From Rikenellaceae bacterium (GTDB taxonomy: Bacteria > Bacteroidota > Bacteroidia > Bacteroidales > Rikenellaceae): 43,028 nucleotides of DNA. The stretch is from NCBI GenBank assembly GCA_031256675.1, contig JAIRQC010000094.1, forward strand, positions 1 through 43,028. The letters are read 5' to 3'. The notes beneath the pieces are model-generated. The model was not told the DNA's origin, did not search any database, and saw only the letters and a program-made list of their open reading frames with translations. Position numbers and translations under genes: made by a program. How positions within the stretch are numbered: position 1 is the first letter of the stretch; each line of letters opens with the position of its first letter. Positions 1 to 11,335 of this stretch are shown in pieces.

Positions 1-766
1 TGGGGATGTCGATACGGCACTGCATCAGCCGTTCAAGGTCTTCCATTTTGAGGTGGCGGCTCCGCAGCGGCGGCAGTTCGGGATAGATGTTGTGGTAGGG
101 GTCGCGCCGGAGCGTTCCCTGGCTGACCGCCCGTTTGGTCATCTTTTTGAGGTTGTACAACTGCTGGTGTACGCTTTTCTGCATCAAACCCCGGTCTGTC
201 CGCAAAAAGAGGTCGTAGGCATCGTAAAAGTTGCGGTTCAGGCTGCGGAGCGTTACATCGTCCGTGTCTAATTTATTCCGCAGGAATGCCGAAAGGTGCT
301 TGTACGAGTTCAAATAACTCTCGTAAGCCTCTTTTTTGCGGTCAACGCCGACCCGTTTTTGAAACTCGTTGTTGTGTTCCTCAAAGAGTTTCATCAGCGT
401 AAGTGGCTTCTGCGCGATACCCTTCAATGCGTTCTTGACAAGTTCGGCTGTTACAAATCCGAGGTTCCGCCTGATTTCTTCGTAATGCTTTTTTATCTGT
501 TCCGTCAGACGGTCGATAGCCCTGTTCACTTCAAGGGCGTTGCGGCTGCGGCCTGCGGCGCGTCCTTCCGCCGGATTCCATACGGATGGTTCAACGGATA
601 CTTTGGTTCCTATTTGTTCCGATTCGGCATCAATGCTTACCTTGCATAATAACTGGCATAAGCCGTCCTTGCGGATTTTCGTCCGGTTGATGTAAAAGAG
701 GACGGCAAAGGTGCTGCGGCGTTTCTCGCTGCTGTTGATTATGTTTTGTTTGTCTTTCGTTTCCAT
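1..766 (-). CDS. Tyrosine recombinase (SAM-like integrase), 3' end outside window
   Basis: Reading leftward from the ATG at 766, an open frame of about 255 codons runs off the window edge. The protein begins METKDKQNIINSSEKRRST and contains an Arm-type DNA-binding N-terminus (about 1-110, with SVEPSVWNPAEGRA) followed by the SAM-like core-binding domain (about 125-235, with FQKRVGVDRKKEAYESY). These match Bacteroidetes conjugative/mobilizable-element integrases. The catalytic domain (Arg, His-x-x-Arg, Tyr) would lie to the left, so activity cannot be judged. It sits 19 bp downstream of a second integrase in the same orientation, so the two are probably co-transcribed. Tandem integrases of this kind usually mark one end of an integrative element. 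Confidence 0.9.
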   Translation of the reverse strand, partial: METKDKQNIINSSEKRRSTFAVLFYINRTKIRKDGLCQLLCKVSIDAESEQIGTKVSVEPSVWNPAEGRAAGRSRNALEVNRAIDRLTEQIKKHYEEIRRNLGFVTAELVKNALKGIAQKPLTLMKLFEEHNNEFQKRVGVDRKKEAYESYLNSYKHLSAFLRNKLDTDDVTLRSLNRNFYDAYDLFLRTDRGLMQKSVHQQLYNLKKMTKRAVSQGTLRRDPYHNIYPELPPLRSRHLKMEDLERLMQCRIDIP

Positions 767-785
767 AATTGAAAATATTAAATTG

Positions 786-2006
786 TTATACTGCAAATTG
801 AAACCGTCCGGCAATCCGTTCTTCCAACGCTTTCATGTCTTCGTCTATTTTATCATCGGTAATCTTTGCGTAAATCTGTGTCGTTGTTATCCGGCTGTGG
901 CCGAGCATTCGACTGACGCTTTCGATGGGTACGCCCTGCGACAGCGTAATTTCGCTGGCATAGGTATGTCGTGCGGCGTGGAAAACCAGATGGCGGTCGA
1001 TGCCGCACGTTTTGGCAATCCGTTTCAGTTCCCTGTTCATGGTTGTATTATCATACATCGGCAGCAACCGTCCTTTGGATGCCGTTCCCCTGTATCGTTC
1101 GAGGATTTGCAAGGGAAGCGCCAGCAGGGGAATTTCATAATCCATTCCTGTTTTTTCACGTTGGGACTTTATCCAAACTTCCCCGTCCCCGGCGATGGAA
1201 ATATCATCGTCCGTCAATCGGCGCATATCCCCGTAAGGGATGCCCGTGTAACATGAAAACAGGAACAGGTCGCGAATCAGATAGTGCTTCGGACACGTCA
1301 GCGGAGTGGTCATCAACCTGTCCAGCTCCTCGCGGGTCAGGTACTTTTGTTGGCGTTCGGGACGTTCCGGTTCGTATCCGGCAAAAGGGTTGGCGGTGAT
1401 GATTCCTTCGGCTACCGCATAACCGACAATCGTGTTCAGGCGGGTGGTCTGCACTACAATAGTTCCCAATGATAATCCGCACTCTATCCGCAAATAAAGG
1501 TCGTATTTTTCGATAAACGATTTATCTAATGCGGTAAAAGGAATATCCGAAAGTTTATACTTTGCTTTGAGGAACTTGGTAAGGTGGCCGAGGGCGCACC
1601 AATAGGATTGAGCCGACCCCTTCTTGCGGTTCACGCCTACGCGCTTGTCGAAATTCTCATTGTGGGTACGGAAATAGGCCAACAAGGTTTCCTGTCCGAA
1701 AGCCATACCCAGCAGGACATTTTTCACATCGTCGGCGGTTACATTTTCCCTGACGGCGGACAGTTCGCGGTAGTGCGACAGGGCGGATGCCCTGATTTCA
1801 TCCAACCTGCGGTTGATTTCGATTGCCGCGAGGCTTTTCCCCGTTGCACGTCCCGAAGCCCATAAGGATACGGGGACGGCCATCTTCATGCTGAACGTTA
1901 TTTCGGAGAATTTACCGATGGAAAGCCGCGTCATGACGGGACATTTGCCGTCCTCTTTCGTTTCGTTCTTTTTCAGGTAGAACGACACCTTAACTTCCTG
2001 TTGCAT
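786..2006 (-). CDS. Tyrosine recombinase (SAM-like integrase), complete
   Basis: 406-aa site-specific recombinase starting MQQEVKVSFYLKKNETK. A longer reading to 2171 adds 55 residues unlike the family and is rejected. Arm-binding domain about 1-95, SAM-like core-binding domain about 110-215 (NFDKRVGVNRKKGSAQSYW), catalytic domain about 225-400. Visible catalytic residues are Lys in REKTGMDYEIP, His343 and Arg346 in HAARHTY, His370 in LGHSR and nucleophile Tyr379 in TTTQIYAK. The usual Arg I position in the TGLR-type motif reads TGIPYGDM, so that arginine is absent, as is common in IntDOT-type enzymes. It precedes a second integrase by 19 bp. Its upstream side (2007-2440) is where an element end or att site would be expected. 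Confidence 0.93.
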   Translation of the reverse strand: MQQEVKVSFYLKKNETKEDGKCPVMTRLSIGKFSEITFSMKMAVPVSLWASGRATGKSLAAIEINRRLDEIRASALSHYRELSAVRENVTADDVKNVLLGMAFGQETLLAYFRTHNENFDKRVGVNRKKGSAQSYWCALGHLTKFLKAKYKLSDIPFTALDKSFIEKYDLYLRIECGLSLGTIVVQTTRLNTIVGYAVAEGIITANPFAGYEPERPERQQKYLTREELDRLMTTPLTCPKHYLIRDLFLFSCYTGIPYGDMRRLTDDDISIAGDGEVWIKSQREKTGMDYEIPLLALPLQILERYRGTASKGRLLPMYDNTTMNRELKRIAKTCGIDRHLVFHAARHTYASEITLSQGVPIESVSRMLGHSRITTTQIYAKITDDKIDEDMKALEERIAGRFQFAV

Positions 2007-2234
2007 AACTCTGTTTTTAAAGTGTAAAATTACTTGATACAGAGTTATTTGAAGCCATGTAAAATATGGCTGAATAGCGAAACAAACTCTTGTTTTCACC
2101 CCCAAAATCCATCTTTCCCGTTTTCTTGGGAAAAAAGCGTTATTTTTGGGACGGAGTTTGAAGAAAAACAAGTGTTCTTTGTGGTTTCAGGTTGTCTTTT
2201 TTATACCGTCCGGCAAATAAAAAAGGCAGCGGAT

Positions 2235-2361
2235 AGGTAGCAAAACTTTCGCGTAACTACTCTTTATTCTGCTTTTTGACCGAATGGAAGAATACAGCGA
2301 AACAATGCTTACCAAACCTAATTACCAAAGACTTACCATATTCCACCCGATTTTGCTACCT
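2235..2361. repeat. 11-bp inverted repeat near the element end
   Basis: AGGTAGCAAAA at 2235-2245 is the exact reverse complement of TTTTGCTACCT at 2351-2361, with 105 bp between. It lies upstream of the tandem integrases, where a recombinase arm or core site might sit. The right arm overlaps a TAnnTTTG promoter-like motif, and a close relative of it (TTTTGCTACTTTTG) occurs in the nfo promoter, so chance resemblance to host promoters is possible. Confidence 0.4.
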
Positions 2362-2386
2362 TTGCGAAATCTTTTGCTTATCTTTG
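2357..2386 (+). promoter_or_regulatory. Two tandem Bacteroidetes-type -7 motifs, possible ligA promoter
   Basis: TACCTTTG (2357-2364) and TATCTTTG (2379-2386) both match the TAnnTTTG -7 consensus. I saw no such motif between here and the ligA ATG at 2971. If used, the ligA transcript would have a leader of roughly 580-610 nt including the decayed start copies. No well-spaced -33 TTTG is evident. Confidence 0.35.
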
Positions 2387-2532
2387 TCGTGAGTTGTTTG
2401 AGATATGTAAAACACAAATTAACTGTTTATCAATATGTTAAACCCCGCGCCTAATGTGCGGCGCAGCCTGATGACAAAAGCAGCCAAACAATGGCGTCAA
2501 ATCTGATAACTCAACCACAATGCACCTCAAGC

Positions 2533-2631
2533 CCAACCCGACCCCGACCATATGCAGGATGAAATACGGTGGCGTTGCAATGGGAACAACCGCCATAACT
2601 ATTAATATTATGTGCTCAACAGTCCGACCAT
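2533..2631 (+). repeat. Decayed copy A of the ligA leader and first ~27 codons
   Basis: The segment starting ATGCAGGATGAAATACGG aligns without gaps to the real ligA start at 2971 (ATGCCTGATGAAATACGG) through CAACAGTCCGACCAT, and the match extends upstream through CAACCCGACCCC. Read in the ligA frame it gives MQDEIRWRCNGNNRHNY, then TAA where ligA has CAA, then YYVLNSPTI and another TAA. It is therefore a dead duplicate, with changes spread along its length. Confidence 0.85.
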
Positions 2632-2723
2632 ATAAAACTACCCTTCTCACACTCAAACCAGTCAACTCAAGCACAATTCAAACGTAACCCAAACAAGCCA
2701 CCCCCAATCAAAACCCAAGCCAA

Positions 2724-2796
2724 ATGAAATACGGCGGTTTCGCGAAGAGATCAACATCCATAACAATATTACGTGCTCAATAAACAGTCCGACCAT
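2724..2796 (+). repeat. Decayed copy B of the ligA 5' coding start
   Basis: ATGAAATACGGCGGTTTCGCG followed by AAGAGATCAAC matches 2979 onward of ligA almost exactly, then carries small deletions and a TAA insertion before ACAGTCCGACCAT. It is closer to the functional copy in its first half than copy A. The sequence before it (about 2680-2720) is itself repeated at about 2819-2855, so the leader as well as the start codon region has been duplicated. Confidence 0.85.
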
Positions 2797-2856
2797 ACTC
2801 AACCCAAACCCGACAACTCAAACGTAACCCAACCAAGGCAACCCCGATCAAGACCA

Positions 2857-2882
2857 AACCCAAACCCAAACCCAAACCCAAA
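2857..2882 (-). promoter_or_regulatory. (CCCAAA)n tract: G-quadruplex motif on the minus strand
   Basis: Four CCC runs at 2859-2861, 2865-2867, 2871-2873 and 2877-2879 are separated by exactly AAA. The minus strand therefore has GGG-TTT repeated in the canonical four-tract quadruplex pattern with 3-nt loops. It lies about 92 bp upstream of the ligA ATG. Whether it folds in the cell is unknown; the motif itself is unambiguous. Confidence 0.6.
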
Positions 2883-2895
2883 CTCGACAACTTAA

Positions 2896-5163
<2,268 letters not shown>

Positions 5164-5173
5164 GAATATTAAG

Positions 5174-5181
5174 TATTTTTG
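5174..5181 (+). promoter_or_regulatory. -7 promoter motif for dapA
   Basis: TATTTTTG matches TAnnTTTG and lies between the ligA stop (5163) and the dapA ATG (5189), only 7 nt before that ATG. Initiation a few bases downstream would give an almost leaderless dapA mRNA. No clear -33 TTTG is present. Confidence 0.45.
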
Positions 5182-5188
5182 CCAGACT

Positions 5189-6073
5189 ATGAGAGCTAAT
5201 ATCAATGGGGTAGGGGTAGCCCTGATCACTCCGTTCGACGATCGGGGGGCGGTGGATTTTGCCGCGCTCGACCGCCTGGTGGAGCATGTTACCGAGGGGG
5301 GAGTCGACTATTTAGTGGCGCTGGGGACGACGGCCGAAACGCCGACACTGTCGAAAAGTGAACGTAATGAGATAATTGCCTGCATAAAACAGTCGAACCG
5401 CCGCGGATTGCCGCTCGTGGTCGGCGTTGGGTGCAACAGTACGCAGCACGTGGTGGACGACCTCGCGTCGCTCGACCTGGCCGGGGTTGAGGCCATTCTG
5501 TCAGTCGCCCCATATTACAACCGCCCCTCGCAGCGCGGCCTCGTCGAGCACTACCGCGTTGTGGCCGAAGCCTCGCCCGCGCCGGTGATAATCTACAACG
5601 TCCCGACGCGCACAGGGGTTAACATTACGGTGGACAGCACGTTACGGCTGGCCCACGACGTCCCGAACATTTGCGGGGTGAAGGAGGCGTGCGGCACGTT
5701 GGGGCAGATGGCCCATATCTTGAAGGGGCGTCCCGAGGGATTTGCGGTGCTGTCCGGCGACGACGCGCTGGCCATGCCGCTGGCAGCATTGGGCGGCGAC
5801 GGGGTTATATCGGTCATATCCAACGCTTTCCCTGCGCAGTTCACCGCAATGGTGCGCGCCGGATTCGACGGCGACGTCGCTACGGCTTCCGCCCTCTACA
5901 TGCGGTTGCTGGAGGCCACCGACGCCATGTTCGAAGAGGGCAACCCGACGGGGGTCAAGATGGCCCTGTACATCAAGGGGCTGATACGCAATAATTTGCG
6001 CCTGCCGCTCGTAAGCGGTTCGGAGGCGCTCGAAGCCAGGATCAGGAAGATCGTCAGGGAAGAGGGATTGTAG
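5189..6073 (+). CDS. dapA: 4-hydroxy-tetrahydrodipicolinate synthase
   Basis: 294-aa class I aldolase condensing pyruvate with aspartate semialdehyde, the first committed step to diaminopimelate and lysine. Start MRANINGVGVALITPF. The pyruvate-binding motif GTTAET is at 46-51, catalytic Tyr136 lies in IIYNVPTRTG and Schiff-base Lys165 in CGVKEA. Length is standard for the family. The frame stays open upstream to 4961, but that part overlaps ligA and does not resemble DapA. The last 20 bp overlap the 3' end of the convergent HAD gene, so no separate terminator exists between them. Confidence 0.97.
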   Translation: MRANINGVGVALITPFDDRGAVDFAALDRLVEHVTEGGVDYLVALGTTAETPTLSKSERNEIIACIKQSNRRGLPLVVGVGCNSTQHVVDDLASLDLAGVEAILSVAPYYNRPSQRGLVEHYRVVAEASPAPVIIYNVPTRTGVNITVDSTLRLAHDVPNICGVKEACGTLGQMAHILKGRPEGFAVLSGDDALAMPLAALGGDGVISVISNAFPAQFTAMVRAGFDGDVATASALYMRLLEATDAMFEEGNPTGVKMALYIKGLIRNNLRLPLVSGSEALEARIRKIVREEGL

Positions 6074-6716
6074 CTATCCTGTCGCAGGACAGTTCGCGAA
6101 AATCTTTGATGATCAGGTCGTTATCCGTCGCGGCGAGCTCCTCGTGGGTGAACGATGTGGCCAGCGCGACGACCTTCATACCCGCGCTGCGGGCCGCCTC
6201 AATGCCGCTGAACGAATCCTCGCACACCAGACACTCCTCGGGGGGCGTTCCCATGAGTTGCGAGCAGGTGAGGAATATCTCAGGGTCGGGTTTGCGCCGC
6301 GTCACCATATCGCCGTGGACCACAGCGTCGAACTGCGCCGCGACGCCCAGCTTCTCCAGCACGAAATCCACATTGGCCCGCATCCCCGACGAACCCACCG
6401 CCAATCGCACCCCGTGCCGGCGAAGGTCGTCGATAAACTCGATCAGGCCCGGCGTCGGAACGATGGCGTCGGCATAAACTTCGCGGTATATAGCCTCCTT
6501 TTCGTCGGCAAGCGCCTCGAGGCCAACCCTTTCGATGATCTCGCGCGGCAGCAGCGCAGGCATGATGTCGTCGTTGCCCATCCCGTACATCGCCAGCAGC
6601 CGCTCCTGCGACATCTCAACGCCATAACGCTCGCAGAAAATCACGAACGCCTCGCTGTGCGCCTCGCGGTTGTCGACCAGCACGCCGTCCATATCGAATA
6701 TAACGCCACTTATCAT
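6054..6716 (-). CDS. HAD-family hydrolase, beta-phosphoglucomutase-like
   Basis: 220-aa haloacid-dehalogenase-superfamily protein, probably a sugar-phosphate phosphatase or phosphomutase. Motif I is FDMDGVLVDN with Asp8/Asp10, motif II is VGSSGM, motif III is the Lys of TRRKPDPEIF and motif IV is CEDSFSGIEAA. The cap is helical (about 15-85, AHSEAFVIFCERYG), as in subclass IA. The start at 6716 is supported by an AAAGGAAG-type ribosome site just upstream. The substrate cannot be told. The gene is convergent with dapA and overlaps its 3' end by 20 bp. Upstream (minus sense) is a long A/C-rich leader with a promoter-like site at 7059-7066. Confidence 0.9.
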   Translation of the reverse strand: MISGVIFDMDGVLVDNREAHSEAFVIFCERYGVEMSQERLLAMYGMGNDDIMPALLPREIIERVGLEALADEKEAIYREVYADAIVPTPGLIEFIDDLRRHGVRLAVGSSGMRANVDFVLEKLGVAAQFDAVVHGDMVTRRKPDPEIFLTCSQLMGTPPEECLVCEDSFSGIEAARSAGMKVVALATSFTHEELAATDNDLIIKDFRELSCDRIATIPLP

Positions 6717-7543
6717 AGTCTTCCTTTTTGTGTCTGTATAAGTGTTCTTTTTTTGCGTTTTTTGTATCTTGTGTCTGGTCGTCGCTGTTATCTGCTACAT
6801 CTGTTGTCGCATCTGGTTGTATCTGTGGTCGTACCTGGTCGGAGATGTTGAAATCGTCGAAAAGTGGGGAGTTTCGGTTGTGCAGGGTACAGTCTATGCA
6901 TGTTATGTGGGCTGTTGCTGGTTGTTTTTTGCAGGTTGTGTTGGCTGCGCAATGGCGTGAAACAACTGTTTTGCTCTGATATATTTTTTTCAGCAATTCT
7001 GAAAAATGAATTACAATACTGGTTGTCCCTGAGATCTAAATAAATCTTTTAATGGCAGCAAAGATACGCATTTTATTTTTTGCTGCATTGACGTACCTTT
7101 TTATAAAAAATGATTTCAGGTTTTTGCATCTCTTGTGTGTACGGGATGTTGAGAGATCGCACCCTGAGATGCAGCGTGGACCTCTCGTTTGTGCATGAAG
7201 CTGCGAAGCAGTTGCAGAAGAGGATACGTATGAGATGTGTTATCGTATGTTCGAGTAATGTCGATGTCGTGAGGCAGTGTCAGCGCAGAATCGGATATTG
7301 TTCGATGCGTGCGACAAGCCATATTCTGGATGGACATTGGCAACCACATGATGATCGTACTTCTTTGCAAGTATCTTTGAACGGATATTTTGTTCCAATA
7401 CCTCGTGATGTTTTTACACTCTCCATACTCCGTTCTTACAAAAGTATGTACTACATAAAACTTGCCAGCGATGGCGGTATATTACTGTTCGGATTGGGAT
7501 ATGTGCGAGATTTCCAGGGTTGGAGAGTTGAAAGTTGTGCCGT
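6717..7543. other. Gene-poor region between the HAD gene and the phage remnant
   Basis: About 830 bp. The first 250 bp are T/G-rich on the plus strand, that is A/C-rich in the sense of the HAD gene, and probably form its leader. A 145-codon plus frame at 7110-7547 (MISGFCISCVYG) and a 34-codon frame at 7471-7575 (MAVYYCSDWDMCEIS) are possible phage-derived fragments, but neither resembles a family I recognise and neither has a clear ribosome site. An 8-bp inverted repeat (GCAGCAAA 7055-7062, TTTGCTGC 7079-7086) overlaps the minus-strand promoter motif. Confidence 0.5.
7059..7066 (-). promoter_or_regulatory. Minus-strand -7 motif, possible HAD gene promoter
   Basis: CAAAGATA is TATCTTTG on the minus strand, a perfect TAnnTTTG match. 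It points toward the HAD gene 340 bp away and sits within a short inverted repeat. If active, the HAD mRNA has a long A/C-rich leader. Confidence 0.35.
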
Positions 7544-10500
7544 ATGAATATTTTACACCAAATTACAATAGCTGACTACCGCCGCGCGCTCCGCGGCAGG
7601 AAACCCGATAACTGGGCAGAAATCTCGCGGGCGTTGCAGGAGGCTCTCGGCGGCGACAAGTTGGGGTCGGCGATTTTCAAGGCACATAAGGAGCTGCTGA
7701 TATTGCAGCACCAGTTTATGATAAAACTCGTCGAGACGGGCAATAGGACGCGCATATCATACGCTTGCTGAACGCTGCGGCCAAGCAGCTGGAACTGATA
7801 AAAAAGGATGTCGACACGTTTAACGAGGCTTCAAAGCGATTCAACGACACCGGCGTAAAGTACGGACAGGTCATGCAGAAGATAGCTGTCGAAACATCCA
7901 AGCTTTCCGATAGCAACAATAACCTTTCAGCCACGACTGCGGGGTTGGAAAAAGCCGTAAATGCGATGACCGGCAATTATTCTCGCACTATAACGAAACT
8001 TATTGAAGCGCAAACCGAACTTGGAAAGACGAAAGATCATATAAAAACGCTCGACAAGCAATTTCAATCCCATGCAATTACACAGGACGAATATGTGGCA
8101 AGGAAGCGCAATTTGATTGCCGCGGAAACAGAGCAAAAGCTGGCGATTTCGGAACTTACTTCGAGAATGAAAGCGCAGCAAAAGGAGGTGCAGGCTGCTG
8201 ACGGCTCGATGGATCAGATGGCGCAGAAGCTGGGGCTGTTGCGCGACAGTTATCGCAAGTTATCCGAGGCGCAGCGCAATTTGCCGCTGGGTCAGGCCAT
8301 GAAGGCCGAGATTGACAAGCTCGACACATCGATTAAGGAGCTCGACGGCAGCATTGGCAATTTTCAAAGAAATGTAGGCAATTATCCGCAGGGCTTTGTG
8401 TACTCCATGCAGCTCGCAGGCGTGGAGGGCGAGGAGTTCAAAAAGGTTGCCAAAGGGCTGGCTATTGCGCAGGCGGCGGTCAATGTTACGACGCAGGCCT
8501 CAAATAACCTGCAAAAGGAGAGTTTTGTGCGCATGAAAGCGCAACTGCTTATTGAAAAAGTTTTCCACGGATTGAAGCGGGCGCAGGCGGCGGCTACCGT
8601 TGCCAACACTGCGGCCACCGGCGCGGAGACGGTTGCGACAAATACTGCGACGGTAGCGACAAAAGGGCTGGACAAGGCTATGAACGCCCTGCCGATAATG
8701 CTTATTGTCGCCGCGCTTGCCGCGCTCGTAACGGGCATTATCGCAGCGGTGAAATGGTTTAGCCGCGACAGCGACGAGGTCACAAAGGCAAAAAAAGCTC
8801 ATGAGAATTATGAAAAGGCGGTAAAGGACAGCGAGCGCGCGGTCAAGGCGATAGATTTCAAGGGAAAAATTGGTGAGTATGAAATAGTTACAAAATGCCT
8901 CAATGACTACGCAGCCGCCTTGCGCCGTGGCGCGAGCGAGGCGGAGCTGGCGGCGATAAAAGAAAAAGAGGCTGCGGAGCTGACTGCTAATAATGTCGCT
9001 GCATTGGAAGCTAAACGCGAGCAGGCCCTAAAATCGGAAGAATTGGCATTGGCTGATCTCGCCGCGCAGTTTGCGATTGTTAATAGAATAGTTAACGATC
9101 CAAGCAGCTGGAGTTCGTTGCCATTGGCGCGTGTAAAGTTTGCCAAGATAGCCGAAAGCGTATCAGATGTCGGCCTAAATGCGGGTAACGCAGTGGGTGT
9201 CATTGAAAAGTTTAAGGATGCAGTGAACGGCGGTTATGTAAAGATCAAAGATACTTACAAAGAAGTTTACGACAATCTGGACAATGTAGTCACAAATTAC
9301 GTTGAGGCGGCAAATCAGGTTGTTGAAACCAATAAACTTATAGAAAAAGAGAACGCTACAAATAACAACAAAGATGCCGAAGCGGAAGCCGCGCGACGCA
9401 AAGGCAGCCGCCGAGGCAGCGAAAGCGGCAAGGGAAGCGCGCGACAATGAGGCAAAGCAGCGGCTGGACAATGCCCGCAAGATAGAGGACACGGAGCTGG
9501 CCACGGCAAAAGCCATTGCCGAGGCGCATATTGCAGCGATAGAGGATCCGAAGAAAGCGCGTGAAGCGTATGCTGAGGGGAAAATCTCGGCGCAAGCGTA
9601 TGCGGACGAGCTTATGAAAATCGAGGCAGATGTTGAACTCGAATCGCTGAAGTTGCAGCTCGCCAATATCGAAACGGTGAAAAAAGCTGCCGAAGCCGCG
9701 AATTTAGACCCTAAGGAGCGCGCAAAACTCGAAGAGGAAGCCTCCAAACTTGTGACGCAGATAGCTGAAACAGAAGCCGAGAATAGGATTAAGGCTTCAG
9801 AGAAAGTATTAGAGCGAGAGAAGCAGCTCACCGAAATGCGGCGTGAGGTGCTTGCGTCGAGCCTGGACGCTATCAACGAGATCACGGCAGCCCTGGTCGA
9901 CGCTGCCATTGAGCGTATCGACGCGGAAAAGGAGGCCTCCGACGAGCTGTACGCCAAGCAAAAGGAGGGTCTGGAAGATGCGTTGATGATCGAGGAGATG
10001 CGGGCGCGAGAGGAGAAACGCATCGAAGAGGAGAAACAGAAGCGCGAGGAGGCTATTGCGGCGAAAAAGAAAAGGGCGCAGAATATCGCCAATGCTATTG
10101 ATATGGCTGTTAATATTGCAAAGACTATACAGGCGACGAATGTTGCAGCTATGGAGGCGTTGTTAATTCCGCCGCCGGCAGGTGAAATAATCGCAACACA
10201 AAGACGCATTCAGGGGGCGATAGCCCTTGCAACAATCCTTGCGACCGGCATTCCGAAGTTGGAAATCGGCCTCGCGAACGGTATTCCAAACCTCGGTGAT
10301 GGACTTGAAATAGGTTCGCGACGGGCTTGTCGGCGAGATCCTCGTGCTGTCCGGACGCATCAACGCTCTCGAAAGCTCGCTGGGCGAGGTCGCCGCGCTG
10401 TGGGACGCGGTCACGGGGCGGCGCGAGTTGCGCGGGATGTACGAGGCGAGAATCAACGCTCTTCGCAATTTGATGATGGATGTAAAGGACAGTCTAATCT

Positions 10501-10592
10501 CGAAGCAGGAGAGCCTGATCAAGAGTTGTCGCGCCGCTATCAACGCGGCGAATGACAGGGCAGAGGAGCTAGTAAATAACGACAAAAAATAA
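7544..10592 (+). pseudogene. Phage tail tape-measure protein, broken by about three frameshifts
   Basis: One long phage-type gene split over four reading-frame segments: 7544-7771 (MNILHQITIADYRRALRG), about 7747-9400, about 9395-10320 and about 10310-10592. Each junction reads smoothly if one base is restored, for example VETGN then DAHIIRLLNAAAKQLE near 7745, and LEIGS then DGLVGEILVLSGR near 10318. The product would be about 1,000 aa, largely coiled coil (Ala/Glu/Lys-rich), with a hydrophobic stretch (LPIMLIVAALAALVTGIIAAV, 8689-8751). That is the usual build of tape-measure proteins, which set tail length. The first segment could be a separate small protein. Core genes around it are intact, so decay is more likely than general sequencing error. 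Confidence 0.75.
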
Positions 10593-10596
10593 TGAT

Positions 10597-10827
10597 ATGG
10601 GAACGTTAGCAGAAAAGCTCATTGCAGCGCTCAACTCGCGTATAGCGGTGCGCGACGCGCTGATCGACAAGGGCAGCGACGTAGACGCCCCCCCCTTTTC
10701 GGAATATGCCGCCAGGATAGCCGAGCTGCAGGGAGGCAAGGCTAAAGTTTTGCTTCGGGGTAGTGTTGCCCAAAGGGAAACTTGCCTAAATGAACGCTTG
10801 TCCCTGAATTCTATGCGAATGAGGTGA
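10597..10827 (+). pseudogene. Small phage tail-region protein, 3' truncated
   Basis: Opens 4 bp after the tape-measure remnant with MGTLAEKLIAALNSRIAVRDALIDKGSDV, followed by PPFSEYAARIAELQGG. This N-terminal pattern (a helix, an AI-x-x-ALI-x-KG-V motif, then a SEYA-x-KI-like segment) recurs in small proteins or N-termini of tail/baseplate proteins in gut phages. After about codon 47 the sequence (KVLLRGSVAQRETCLNERL) no longer looks phage-like, so the rest of the gene was probably lost. Function unassigned. Confidence 0.5.
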
Positions 10828-11335
10828 TCTCGAGGTGGATAAGGTCCCCTATCGATGCTAATCGAGACCGTGGCGTTTACGAAGTTTGACAATCCGAGAC
10901 GGCCCATGGCAATCTCTGCCGATTCCGCTCCAATGCCGACCTTGCTCCGTTCGCATGGAAAATGAAACAGAACCATTATTCAGCTCTTATAACTCAGCCT
11001 CCGATTCCGTGCAAAACTGCATCAAAAAGAGTTGTTTGACAAATGCAAAACGGCACACCAGTGGAAAATAGTGTCCGAAAAAGCAGATTTACAACTCGCT
11101 ATTCGAAAATACTTCCTGAAAAATCTGCCTTTGCAGGCAAACTGAGCGATTTGCAGGGCAGGCGGCGTTTTCGGTCGTAAATTGTAATACAATCTACGAC
11201 AACACAGCGTGTTACAATTCCGGACAACTGCCACTTCTCAAAACCCGACGCTCCCACACCACCACTACCCATCCACAAACTCGACAATTTCACACAATTG
11301 TTACCTACATCAAAAACGTCAATCAACCCCCGACA

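Noticed and set aside
7110-7547. 145-codon ORF upstream of the tape-measure remnant
   Set aside because: Cys/Arg-rich composition, no ribosome site and no family resemblance; kept only as a note on the intergenic stretch.
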